Source of the DNA: Devosia algicola
Lineage (GTDB): Bacteria > Pseudomonadota > Alphaproteobacteria > Rhizobiales > Devosiaceae
Direction: 5' to 3'
DNA: 64,000 bases
Assembly (NCBI RefSeq): GCF_028816455.1
Contig: NZ_CP118246.1
Location: 2,866,501 to 2,930,500 of the forward strand
Shown here: piece by piece, positions 48,859 to 58,107 of the stretch
Layout of the letters: the number at the start of each line of letters is the position of its first letter
How positions within the stretch are numbered: the first letter of the stretch is position 1
Program-made: the position numbers and the translations under genes
The notes under the pieces: generated by a model
Seen by the model: only the letters and a program-made list of their open reading frames with translations
What the model was told of the DNA's origin: nothing
Database searches by the model: none

Positions 48859-49938
48859 ATGTATGTTGCCGTGAAGGGCGGGGAAGCCGCCATCGCCAAT
48901 GCCCACGCTCTCCTCGCCGACCGCCGCCGGGGCGACCGCTCACTGCCAGCTTTGGGCATAGGCCAAATAATCGAGCAATTGGGCCTGGCCGTAGACCGGG
49001 CCATGGCCGAAGGCTCGCTCTATGATCGTGAATTGGCAGCGCTCGCCATAATACAGGCGCGGGGCGATCTGATCGAGGCGATTTTTCTGGTGCGCGCCTT
49101 TCGCACCACGCTGCCCCGCTTTGGTTATTCCCGGCCCATCGACACGGGCAGGATGCTGATCGAGCGTCGGGTTTCGGCGACCTTCAAGGATTTGCCGGGC
49201 GGCCAGGTGCTCGGCCCCACATTTGATTACACCCATCGCCTGCTCGACCCAGAAATCGCTAGTGGCGACGATGTACCTGCCCCTGCAACACGAGACACGG
49301 TGCCCGAAAATGCCCCCCGCGTGACCGATCTTTTGGCCCACGAGGGATTGATCGAGCCGGACAACCCGCTGGACAACGCTGAGGACACAGTCGGCGACCT
49401 CACCCGCGAGCCGCTGCAATATCCGCTTGATCGCGATCTGCGCCTGCAGGCGCTGGCGCGGGGCGACGAAGGTTTTTTACTGGCCCTCGGCTATTCCACC
49501 CAGCGTGGCTATGCCCGTTCACACCCCTTTGTCGGGGAAATCCGCATTGGCGAGGTCGAGGTCGAATTCGATGTGCCCGAACTCGGTTTTGCCGTCAGTC
49601 TTGGCCGCATCCGCGTCACCGAATGTCAAATGGTCAACCAGTTCAAGGGCTCGGCAAAAGTGCCGCCCCAGTTTACCCGTGGCTATGGACTGGTATTTGG
49701 TCAGTCAGAGCGCAAGGCAATGTCGATGTCGCTGTGCGACCGTGCCCTGCGCGCACGCGAACTGGGTGAGGATATCAGCGCCCCGGCCCAGGACGAGGAA
49801 TTTGTCATCTCCCATCTCGACAATGTGCAGGCCACCGGCTTTGTCGAACACCTGAAACTCCCCCACTATGTCGATTTTCAAGCCGAATTGGACCTGGTGC
49901 GCAAGATGCGCGCCGAGCAGCAGGAGGCGGCAGAATGA
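48859..49938 (+). CDS. phnI: C-P lyase subunit PhnI
   Basis: A 359-residue subunit. MYVAVKGGEAAIANAHALL at the start, QARGDLIEAIFLVRAFRTTLPR, REPLQYPLDRDLRLQALARGDEGFLLALGYSTQRGY and QVTECQMVNQFKG-like sequence (here RVTECQMVNQFKG) are PhnI signatures. PhnI is a nucleosidase that displaces adenine from ATP with methylphosphonate. It starts two bases after the phnH stop and overlaps phnJ. Confidence 0.93.
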   Translation: MYVAVKGGEAAIANAHALLADRRRGDRSLPALGIGQIIEQLGLAVDRAMAEGSLYDRELAALAIIQARGDLIEAIFLVRAFRTTLPRFGYSRPIDTGRMLIERRVSATFKDLPGGQVLGPTFDYTHRLLDPEIASGDDVPAPATRDTVPENAPRVTDLLAHEGLIEPDNPLDNAEDTVGDLTREPLQYPLDRDLRLQALARGDEGFLLALGYSTQRGYARSHPFVGEIRIGEVEVEFDVPELGFAVSLGRIRVTECQMVNQFKGSAKVPPQFTRGYGLVFGQSERKAMSMSLCDRALRARELGEDISAPAQDEEFVISHLDNVQATGFVEHLKLPHYVDFQAELDLVRKMRAEQQEAAE

Positions 49939-50816
49939 GTGCCGCCCCAAGCTATAATTTCGCCTACCTTGACGAACAGACCAAGCGGATGATCCGACGC
50001 GCTATTCTCAAGGCCATCGCCATTCCCGGCTATCAGGTGCCGTTTGCCAGCCGTGAAATGCCCATGCCTTATGGCTGGGGCACCGGAGGGGTGCAGGTCA
50101 CCGCCGCTATTATCGGGGCCAACGATGTGCTCAAGGTCATCGATCAAGGCGCCGACGACACCACCAATGCCGTCTCGATCCGGGCATTTTTTGCCAAGGT
50201 CGCCAGGGTTCAAACCACCACCCACACCCATGCTGCCAGCATTATCCAGACCCGGCACCGCATCCCCGAGAAACCCCTCCATGCCGGGCAGGTGCTGGTC
50301 TATCAGGTGCCGATCCCTGAACCGCTGCGATTCCTTGAACCGCGCGAAACCGAAACCCGCAAAATGCATGCGCTCGAAGAGTATGGGTTGATGCATGTCA
50401 AACTCTATGAGGACATCGCCCGCCACGGTCATATCGCCACCACCTTTGCCTATCCGGTAAAGATCGAGGGGCGTTATGTGATGGACCCATCGCCGACCCC
50501 GAAATTCGACAATCCCAAAATGCATATGTCACCGGCGCTGCAATTGTTTGGCGCGGGGCGCGAAATGCGCATTTACGCGCTGCCGCCCTTTACCGAAGTG
50601 GTCAGCCTCGATTTTGAAGATCATCCATTTGAAATTCAGCATTTTGACCAGCCCTGTGCGCTTTGTGCCGCGACCGGGGTTTATCTGGACGAGGTCATTC
50701 TCGATGATCAGGGCGGGCATATGTTTGTCTGTTCGGACACCGACAATTGCGAAGAACGCCGCGCGCAAGGCCATCGTGGCGCGCTGGCCGGTCACCGGCT
50801 GGAGGCGGGCAGATGA
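49935..50816 (+). CDS. phnJ: C-P lyase subunit PhnJ (radical SAM catalytic subunit)
   Basis: A 293-residue subunit. The iron-sulphur cluster region shows CALCAATGVYLDEVILDD and a later FVCSDTDNC, giving the PhnJ cysteine set, and FAYLDEQTKRMIRRAILKA opens the protein. PhnJ breaks the carbon-phosphorus bond of the ribosyl phosphonate. It overlaps phnI and phnK. Confidence 0.95.
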   Translation: MSAAPSYNFAYLDEQTKRMIRRAILKAIAIPGYQVPFASREMPMPYGWGTGGVQVTAAIIGANDVLKVIDQGADDTTNAVSIRAFFAKVARVQTTTHTHAASIIQTRHRIPEKPLHAGQVLVYQVPIPEPLRFLEPRETETRKMHALEEYGLMHVKLYEDIARHGHIATTFAYPVKIEGRYVMDPSPTPKFDNPKMHMSPALQLFGAGREMRIYALPPFTEVVSLDFEDHPFEIQHFDQPCALCAATGVYLDEVILDDQGGHMFVCSDTDNCEERRAQGHRGALAGHRLEAGR

Positions 50817-51590
50817 ACCATGAACCATTGTTCGAGGTCGCGGGTTTGACCAAATATTATGGCCAGCGGCTGGGCTGTATCGATGTCAGTTTCGCGTTAT
50901 GGCCCGGCGAAGTGTTGGCCGTCGTTGGCGAAAGCGGCTCGGGCAAATCGACCCTGCTCAATTGCCTGTCGACCCAGGCTCGAACCAAGTGCTGGACAAG
51001 CCCATTACCGGATGCGCGATGGGCAATGGCGCGACCTTTACGATTTGAGCGAAGCCGAACGGCGCTTGTTGATGCGCACCGACTGGGGCTTCGTACATCA
51101 AAACCCCGCCGACGGTTTGCGCATGAGCGTTTCGGCTGGTGCCAATGTCGGGGAACGGCTGATGGCCGTGGGCGGGCGCCATTATGGCCAGATCCGCGCC
51201 ACCGCCACGGACTGGCTCGGGCGGGTAGAAATCAGCGCTGACCGGATCGATGATCAACCGCGCTCCTTTTCGGGGGGCATGCGCCAACGGTTGCAGATCG
51301 CGCGCAATCTGGTGACCGGTCCGCGCCTTGTGTTCATGGACGAGCCGACCGGCGGGCTGGATGTATCGGTGCAGGCGCGCCTGCTCGATTTGCTGCGGGG
51401 GCTGGTTGGTGAACTGGGATTGTCGGCCATAGTCGTCACCCACGATTTGGCCGTGGCGCGGTTGCTGTCACACCGCATGGTGGTGATGAAAGACGGGCGC
51501 GTCATCGAATCGGGGCTTACCGACCGGGTGCTTGATGACCCGCGCGAGCCCTACACCCAATTGCTGGTTTCCTCGATTTTGCAGGTTTGA
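50813..51590 (+). CDS. phnK: C-P lyase ABC-type subunit PhnK, frame broken
   Basis: Corrected length is 258 residues. Walker A is VVGESGSGKST, the signature FSGGMRQRLQIARNL, and Walker B RLVFMDEPTGGLDVS. An extra G at 50977/50978 (CAGCTCGAA read CAGGCTCGAA) breaks the gene; correction yields STQLEPSAGQAHYRMRDGQW and RTDWGFVHQNPADGLRM, which are specific for PhnK. It binds the core complex and couples ATP to the C-P lyase cycle; it is not a membrane transporter component. Confidence 0.93.
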
Positions 51591-51591
51591 G

Positions 51592-52293
51592 ATGGATATG
51601 TTGCAGGTAGAAAACGTTGCCAAGAATTTTACCATGCATCTTCGCGGCGGCCTGGTGCTTCCCATTATTGCCAAGGTTAGTTTTGCAGTTGCGGCGGGCG
51701 AATGCGTGGTGCTGGGTGGCCCATCGGGCGTCGGCAAAAGTTCAATTCTCAAGATGGTCTATGGCAATTATGGCGTCGATGCCGGGAAAATCATGTTGAT
51801 CCACAATGGTCAAATGGCCGATCTCGCCAGCGCCGATCCGCGCCAGATATTGCAGATGCGGGCCACAACCATTGCCTATGTGTCGCAATTTCTGCGCACA
51901 GTACCGCGCGTGTCCGCCATCGATGTGGTGGCCGAACCGCTGGTGACCGGCGGGACCGAAAAGGCAAAAGCACAGGATCGCGCCCGCCAGTTGCTGGCCC
52001 GACTCAATCTGCCCGAACGTCTCTGGAGCCTGCCACCAGCAACCTTTTCGGGCGGCGAACAACAGCGAGTCAATATTGCCCGCGGCTTTATTACCGACCA
52101 TAAAATATTGCTGCTCGACGAACCAACGGCGTCACTCGACGCCAAAAATCGTGCCGTAGTGGTGGCGCTTATCGCCGCCAAGAAAGCGCAGGGCACAGCA
52201 TTGCTGGGTATTTTCCACGATGAGGAAGTGCGCCAGCAAGTAGCCGACCGCATTATCGATGTCACCAGATTTGCCCCGGATCTGGCCGCTTGA
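51592..52293 (+). CDS. phnL: C-P lyase ABC-type subunit PhnL
   Basis: A 233-residue protein. Walker A is LGGPSGVGKSS, the signature TFSGGEQQRVNIARGF, and Walker [14 protein letters not shown]. The start NxAKNFTMHLRGG is PhnL-like. PhnL joins PhnK on the core complex. It is the last gene of the operon in this window: phnM, phnN and the phnCDE importer are absent here. Confidence 0.92.
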   Translation: MDMLQVENVAKNFTMHLRGGLVLPIIAKVSFAVAAGECVVLGGPSGVGKSSILKMVYGNYGVDAGKIMLIHNGQMADLASADPRQILQMRATTIAYVSQFLRTVPRVSAIDVVAEPLVTGGTEKAKAQDRARQLLARLNLPERLWSLPPATFSGGEQQRVNIARGFITDHKILLLDEPTASLDAKNRAVVVALIAAKKAQGTALLGIFHDEEVRQQVADRIIDVTRFAPDLAA

Positions 52294-52306
52294 CCGGCAA
52301 GCAGCA

Positions 52307-54104
52307 TCAGCCACCGGCGCGGCCGGGTTTGGCATCCTTGCCCGGCAGAAAACTAATCCGGTTGCTTTCCTCCTCATTCAGCCTTGTGTTGGCGCGCATC
52401 AGATCCTTCCAGCCAAGATAGCCAACCAGCGTATGGTCGTCGGGGGATACGACCGGGAGGTGGGCGATGTTGGCTTCCGACAACCGATCAGCAACACTGT
52501 CCAGATATTCATCGGCATAAGCGACCCGAAGCTGGTTGGGCGACAACAGGCTCGACCAGCGGCGTGTTCCGGTGCTTGCCGGATCGCCGCCAGCCGATGA
52601 CCGCTGGCGGGTCGATGATGCCGATAACCATGGCACCGTTATCGACCACCGGAAAACTTGGGTGACGGCGTTCCGGATCGGTCAGGAACCGGGCCGCCTC
52701 ATGCAAAGTCATGGTGGCGGGGACGGTTTCCACCTGTTGGGTCATCACGTCGCCAACGCGCGTCAAGGCGAACGGATCAATGCGATATTCACGCACAATG
52801 TGATGGCCGCGCCGGGCAATCTTTTCGGTCAGGATCGAGCGCTTCATCACCAGAACCGTCAACAGGTGCGCGGCGGCACAGGCGGTGATCAGTGGTACCA
52901 GTACATGTGTATTGCCGGTCAGTTCGACGGCAAAAAATGTCGCAGTCAGCGGCGCACGCATCGTGCCGCCCATGGTAGCGGCCATGGCCAGCAATGGCCA
53001 AAAACCCGGCGTCGCGGGCGGTAATATGCCCGACAATGCCGCCCCCATGGCGCCGCCCATGATCAGCAATGGCGCCAGCACGCCGCCCGATGTTCCCGAT
53101 CCGAGTGCTACCGCCCAGATCACGGCCTTGGTCAACAATAGGACCACTGCTACCGTCGCCAGCGTCTGGCCATCGAGCATGGCAGCGATATTGGCATAAC
53201 CCACACCGAGCGCGCGAGGCTCGATCAAGCCGCCGACACCAATGACCACGCCACCGATCATCGGCCACCACATCCAGTGCAGGGGCAGTTTTAGAAAACC
53301 GTCCTCGCAGGCATAAACAAGCTGGGTCAACACACTGGACAATAGACCAGCGGCAACGCCGATCCCGATCCAGCCGACAAGCCCAAGGACCGAAATATCC
53401 ATCATGCCATCGAAGGGGAACAGCGGGGACGACATGTGCAAAAGCGTGCGTCCGACTTCGGCCACGATCGCCGCCACCGCCACCGGTATGAAACTTCTCG
53501 GCGACCATTCGAACAGCAGCAATTCCACCGCCAGCATGATCGCGGCGATTGGCGTGCCGAACACTGTGGTCATGCCTGCCGCCGCTCCTGCGACCAGCAG
53601 TGTCTTGCGTTCGCTGTCACTGACCGGTAGCGCCTGGGCAATCAGCGACCCAATGGCGCCGCCTGTCATGATGATGGGGCCCTCCGCGCCAAAAGGACCG
53701 CCCGTGCCAATGGCGATTGCCGACGACAGCGGCTTGAGGATCGCTACTTTGGCATCAAGCCGCGAGCGTCCCAGCAATATCGCCTCGATCGCCTCGGGGA
53801 TACCGTGACCACGGATTTTCTCGCTACCAAATCGGGCGATCAGGCCAACAAGCAAGGCACCGGCAATGGGAATGAATATGCTGCCCAGCCCGAGATGGGC
53901 CTTGGTCAGATCGGGTTCGGCAAGCGCGAATCGGCCGAAATAGGCGATATTGGTGACAAGGCGAATAAGATCGAGCAGCAAAATGCCGGCCACCACACCC
54001 GCGATGGCGACGACAACGGCAATGGCCGCGATGACCAGTACGCGTGGACTGGTGGTAAAGTCGCCGAGATGGCGCTTTTCATGGCGGCGAACGGCCATCG
54101 GCAA
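52307..54104 (-). CDS. ClC-family chloride channel/antiporter with CBS pair, frame broken
   Basis: Corrected length is 598 residues. The selectivity motifs are GHGIPEAIEAILLGRSRL, FGAEGPIIMTGGA (with the gating glutamate), and GTSGGVLAPLL. The C-terminal part has two CBS domains starting at RVGDVMTQQVETVP and PVVSPDDHTLVGYLGW. An extra base at 52549/52550 (GAGCTG read GAGCCTG) ends it between the CBS domains; correction gives PLVELLSPNQLRVAYADE. It transports chloride or exchanges it for protons. Confidence 0.9.
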
Positions 54105-54148
54105 TTCCTTGAATAGTGTGCGAGGGGCGGGTCAGATTAATGGCAAGA

Positions 54149-54167
54149 TATATCGTAGTACGATATA
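54149..54167. promoter_or_regulatory. Perfect palindrome upstream of the marR-chrA pair
   Basis: TATATCGTA-G-TACGATATA has 9-bp arms about a single central base, about 80 bases before the MarR-type start and 45 before the ClC start on the other strand. Its perfect symmetry suggests an operator for the regulator that follows. Confidence 0.6.
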
Positions 54168-54245
54168 AAAAAGTCAAGTCCTTCTCTAAACGCCTGCGCC
54201 AAAGCGGTGTAGAGGGAGAGATATCCATCCTCAGGAGCGCCGACA

Positions 54246-54656
54246 TTGCCACGACCCAAACTGACTCAGCAGGATTACACCGCCCTCGCCGAGTTTCGCT
54301 ATCTGCTCCGATCCTTTCTCGAATTTAGCGAGAACGAGGCCAAGCGCGCCGGGCTTACCCCGCGCCAGCATCAGGCTCTGCTCGTCATCAAGGGGTTTCG
54401 GCACGGCCAGCCAATCACCATCGGCGATCTGGCCGACCGACTGATGGTCCGGCACAATACCGCCGTGGAACTCGCCAACCGCCTCACCGAAGCCGGACTT
54501 GTCGATCGTAGCCATGACGCCTCGGATCAGCGCCGTGTACTCTTGAAGTTAACCCGCACAGCCGAAAATCACCTCGAGGCCCTCTCGGGCGCTCATCTTG
54601 ACGAGCTTTCCCGCATAAAACCCATGCTCGAACAGGTTCTTCAGCACTATTCATGA
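54246..54656 (+). CDS. MarR-family regulator (chromate transporter-associated)
   Basis: A 136-residue winged-helix protein with LTPRQHQALLVIKGF, ITIGDLADRLMVRHNTAVELANRLTEAGLVDR-type recognition helix and the SDQRRVLLKLT wing. The TTG start 54246 has AGGAG upstream. It lies 24 bp before chrA and probably controls it. The inducer is unknown, perhaps chromate or sulphate-related. Confidence 0.87.
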   Translation: MPRPKLTQQDYTALAEFRYLLRSFLEFSENEAKRAGLTPRQHQALLVIKGFRHGQPITIGDLADRLMVRHNTAVELANRLTEAGLVDRSHDASDQRRVLLKLTRTAENHLEALSGAHLDELSRIKPMLEQVLQHYS

Positions 54657-54680
54657 TAGGCATTCCGCGTTCACTCAATA

Positions 54681-55922
54681 ATGAAAGCAACTCAATTGAG
54701 CGCCATCGACAGTTCCGAAACCGCTGAGCCAATCAAAGGCTCGGCATGGGAAGTCCTGCTGGCATTTTTCCGGCTGGGATTGACCTCCTTTGGCGGCCCA
54801 GTGGCGCATCTGGGATATTTTAGGCAGGAATTTGTCGTCAAGCGTCGCTGGATTGATGAATCGGGCTACGCCGATATCGTGGCTCTTTGTCAATTCCTGC
54901 CCGGCCCCGCCAGCTCCCAGGTCGGCTTTGCCCTTGGCTTGCGCCGCGCTGGCGGCTGGGGCGGTCTGGCAGCATGGACTGGTTTTACCCTGCCATCGGC
55001 CATTGCCCTGATTGCCTTTGCCTATGCCGCTTCCTTGTTCGACGGCCCGGTCGGCGCGGCGATCCTGCATGGTCTGAAACTCGTGGCGGTTGCCGTCGTG
55101 GCTCAGGCCGTTTGGGGCATGGCAAAGTCCCTGTGCCCGGATCGCACCCGCGGCACCATCGGTATATTGGCGGCAATATTGGTCCTGATGGTTGGCGGGG
55201 CAGTCGGCCAGATTGCCGCGATTGCGTTGGGCGGCGCTGCGGGACTGGCGCTGCTGTCTAACCTGAAATCACCTGAAGCCGGCCATCTCGCCTTTCCGAT
55301 CTCGCGCCGCGTCGGCATGGTTGCGCTTGGACTATTTGCCGTTCTGCTGTTCGGTCTACCCCTATTGGCCAGCATCGGCAGCGGTGGTGTTGGTCTGGCC
55401 CTGTTTGACGGGTTTTACCGCTCAGGCGCTCTGGTTTTTGGTGGCGGCCACGTCGTCCTGCCACTGTTGCAGGAACAGGTGGTGCCCCATTTCATCGGCG
55501 CTGATGCATTCCTGGCTGGATATGGGGCGGCTCAGGCCGTACCGGGTCCGCTCTTTACCTTCGCCGCCTATCTTGGCGCTGTTATTGGCACCACCACCAT
55601 TGGCCCCGTCGCCGCCGCGATTTGCCTTGTCGGTATCTTCCTGCCCGGCCTGTTGCTGGTGGTTGGCGCCATGCCGTTCTGGGAGCAGTTCCGCACACTG
55701 CCAAAAGGCCGCGCCATCATGGCCGGTGCCAATGCCGCGGTCGTCGGCATTCTGGGCGCAGCCTTCTACAATCCGGTCTGGACCAGCGCCGTCGTTGGCC
55801 CTATCGATGTGGCGGTCGCCCTTGGCGGTTTTACCCTACTGGTGCTGTGGAAAGTGCCCCCGACGCTCGTTGTCTTCATTGTGCTTTTGGCCAGCATCCT
55901 CGCCGGGCTCGTTCTGGGCTAA
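54681..55922 (+). CDS. chrA: Chromate efflux transporter
   Basis: A 413-residue membrane protein made of two homologous halves of the CHR family. First half: FFRLGLTSFGGPVAHLGYF and QFLPGPASSQVG. Second half: FYRSGALVFGGGHVVLPLLQ and GAAQAVPGPLFTFAAYLG. It exports chromate from the cytoplasm. The start is ATG 54681. It follows the MarR gene and its end overlaps that of the convergent antiporter gene by four bases. Confidence 0.93.
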   Translation: MKATQLSAIDSSETAEPIKGSAWEVLLAFFRLGLTSFGGPVAHLGYFRQEFVVKRRWIDESGYADIVALCQFLPGPASSQVGFALGLRRAGGWGGLAAWTGFTLPSAIALIAFAYAASLFDGPVGAAILHGLKLVAVAVVAQAVWGMAKSLCPDRTRGTIGILAAILVLMVGGAVGQIAAIALGGAAGLALLSNLKSPEAGHLAFPISRRVGMVALGLFAVLLFGLPLLASIGSGGVGLALFDGFYRSGALVFGGGHVVLPLLQEQVVPHFIGADAFLAGYGAAQAVPGPLFTFAAYLGAVIGTTTIGPVAAAICLVGIFLPGLLLVVGAMPFWEQFRTLPKGRAIMAGANAAVVGILGAAFYNPVWTSAVVGPIDVAVALGGFTLLVLWKVPPTLVVFIVLLASILAGLVLG

Positions 55923-57064
55923 AGCCCGATCATACTCAGCATCAGGAAGGTCGCGAACAGGACGAAATGGGTCATGCCTTCAATGGCATTGGTTTCCCCG
56001 TCAATCAGATTGATCGCGGCCACGAACAATGTCACCGCCACCATGACCGTTTGCACCGGTGTCATCGCCATGACAAACGGCTGGCCGGTGAATAACGCGA
56101 TCGCCTCCATTACCGGCACCGTCAAAATGACAGTCGATAGCGAAGCGCCAAGCGCGATATTGATGACATTCTGCATGCGGTTTCGCAGCGCCGCGCGCAG
56201 GGCGGTGAGAATTTCGGGTGCCGCCGAGAGCGCGGCGACGACAATCGCAACCAGCATGATTGGCGCGCCAAGGCCCTCGATCCCGGCATTGAGATATTGC
56301 GACATCACCTCGGCAATCGCCCCGATCAGGACAACGCCAACCACCATGAGCACAATTGACGCCGTTACCGATTCTGAGTCCCCATCGAGTTTCGGCGCGT
56401 CAGGCAGTGCTTGTGTGGCTGCATGGCCGTCGCTTCCCTCTGCTTTGGCCTTGGGATAGCTATAGGAGAAAAAATAGGAGTGCTCGCCCACCTGCCGCCG
56501 CAGGAACAGCGCATAGAGCACGATCATGGCGCCAATGGTAAAGGCGGAATAGGCGTGCCAGCGATCGTCAGGGACGAATTCTGGCACGATCATCGAAATG
56601 CTCATCGCCGTGGCGATCATCACCAGATAGGTGCGGCCGCTATCGTCATTATAGGGTTGCTCACCGTGCTTGAGCCCGCCCACCAGCGCCGCCAGCCCTA
56701 AAATCCCGTTAATATCGATCATCACCGCTGCATAAATCGTGTCACGCACCAGTGTTGGCCCGGCCCCGTTGGCCATCAGTATCGCCAGGATCAACACTTC
56801 GACCAGCACCGCCGACAAGGTCAGGATCATGGTGCCATAAGGCTCGCCGACCTTGTGGGCCAGCACCTCGGCATGATGGGCCACCCGCATCGACACCCCG
56901 GCGATCACCCCGATCAGCACCACCGTTGCCATAAGCGCCGGTATCCGTCCGGCCTCGATCAAGCTGTGCTCCAGAGCAAACCCGATAATGGCCGCCAGAA
57001 CGCCTGTGATCATCAGCAGTTCAGCATGCAGATAGGACAGGAACGAGCCGGGGCGAAACGCCAT
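55919..57064 (-). CDS. Calcium/sodium:proton antiporter (ChaA type)
   Basis: A 381-residue antiporter with eleven or so membrane helices. The two cation/Ca2+ exchanger repeats have GEPYGTMILTLSAVLVEV and SAAPEILTALRAALRN. An acidic SDGHAATQALPDAPKLDGDSES loop separates the halves. The start at 57064 is followed by a short basic region. It exchanges Ca2+ or Na+/K+ for protons. It is divergent from the HAD gene. Confidence 0.9.
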   Translation of the reverse strand: MAFRPGSFLSYLHAELLMITGVLAAIIGFALEHSLIEAGRIPALMATVVLIGVIAGVSMRVAHHAEVLAHKVGEPYGTMILTLSAVLVEVLILAILMANGAGPTLVRDTIYAAVMIDINGILGLAALVGGLKHGEQPYNDDSGRTYLVMIATAMSISMIVPEFVPDDRWHAYSAFTIGAMIVLYALFLRRQVGEHSYFFSYSYPKAKAEGSDGHAATQALPDAPKLDGDSESVTASIVLMVVGVVLIGAIAEVMSQYLNAGIEGLGAPIMLVAIVVAALSAAPEILTALRAALRNRMQNVINIALGASLSTVILTVPVMEAIALFTGQPFVMAMTPVQTVMVAVTLFVAAINLIDGETNAIEGMTHFVLFATFLMLSMIGL

Positions 57065-57164
57065 GAGTAAATCCTTGTTGGCGGGCACTCGACCCCGACG
57101 GTCACGCTGCACGCAATGCAGTCCCGACGCATTTGGTCTGGCAAATCAACCACGCCCAGCCTAT

Positions 57165-57857
57165 ATGCACCCCATGCATAACGATATAAACGCTTTGACG
57201 TTGCGTCCATTCGAGGCGGCAATCTTCGATATGGATGGCACCATCCTCGATACCGAAACGGTATTCCGCAACATCGTCTTTGACGTGTGCGCCGATCTCG
57301 GCTTTGAAATGACCGATACCGTGCACCACGCGATGGTTGGTTCCAGCCATGAAACCACCAACCAATTGCTGGTTGAAGCCTATGGGGTGGCCTTCCCCTA
57401 TAGCCAGTTTGATGACATGTGCCGCACCTCGATGCGTGACCAGTTGGTAGCGGGCGTGCCGGTTAAACCCGGAGCGCGCGAGATCCTGCTCGAACTGCGT
57501 GCCCGCAATATCCCGACCGCCATCGCGACCTCGTCGCGTCGTGCCCATGCGCACCTGCATCTGGAAGTCGCCGGGCTGATCGACATGTTCGATACCATCG
57601 TCACGCGTGACGATGTGATCAATCCCAAGCCGAACCCCGAACCCTACCTTACCGCAGCCGAGCGCCTCGGCGTGGCGCCACGATTGTGCCTGGCCTTTGA
57701 GGACAGCCATTCGGGCGTCCGCGCCGCCCATGGCGCAGGCATGCAAACCATCATGGTGCCGGACCTGGTGCATCCCAGCGATGAGATCCGCGCCCTCGGT
57801 ATCGTCATTGTCGAGAGCCTCGTCCATGTTCATCAGGCCGCTTTTCCGACCCGCTGA
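57165..57857 (+). CDS. HAD-superfamily hydrolase (beta-phosphoglucomutase-like)
   Basis: A 230-residue cytoplasmic phosphatase. HAD motif I is IFDMDGTILDTE, motif II IATSSRRAHAH, and motifs III/IV INPKPNPEPYL and LAFEDSHSGVRAAHGAGM. The helical cap between I and II suggests a sugar-phosphate or phosphorylated nucleotide substrate. The start at 57165 is chosen by position; 57174 is also possible. Confidence 0.9.
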   Translation: MHPMHNDINALTLRPFEAAIFDMDGTILDTETVFRNIVFDVCADLGFEMTDTVHHAMVGSSHETTNQLLVEAYGVAFPYSQFDDMCRTSMRDQLVAGVPVKPGAREILLELRARNIPTAIATSSRRAHAHLHLEVAGLIDMFDTIVTRDDVINPKPNPEPYLTAAERLGVAPRLCLAFEDSHSGVRAAHGAGMQTIMVPDLVHPSDEIRALGIVIVESLVHVHQAAFPTR

Positions 57858-58107
57858 CCGAAAAAGCGTTTCCCGAAAGCCACAATCAAAAGTTAACGAA
57901 CATCGTTAACAAGTCGCGTAAAATTGCGTATTTCGGCATAACGCCCTGTTTTCCTTAATCCAAACCATTGAAATTCATGGGTTTTCAGATCAGCCCCGGT
58001 GAGTTAACCCTGTTTTAAGATGCTAAGCGGCATAGTTAATCAGCGGTAAATTTTGGGTTTTCAGTCTCGACTGGCTCGGATAGTGTGCCGCCCGGGCAAG
58101 GCTGCTG
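57858..58107. other. AT-rich regulatory gap upstream of the cell-wall hydrolase
   Basis: This 250-bp stretch has no gene. It carries GTTAACG-AACAT-CGTTAAC (57892-57910), a TTAA-N7-TTAA site (58004-58018) and a further GTTAAT near 58035. These TTAA elements match cell-cycle (CtrA-type) control of the hydrolase that follows. Confidence 0.6.
58004..58018 (+). promoter_or_regulatory. CtrA-type binding site (TTAA-N7-TTAA)
   Basis: TTAA (58004-58007), seven bases CCCTGTT, then TTAA (58015-58018) is the canonical full CtrA site of alphaproteobacteria, about 90 bases before the hydrolase start. Confidence 0.6.
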
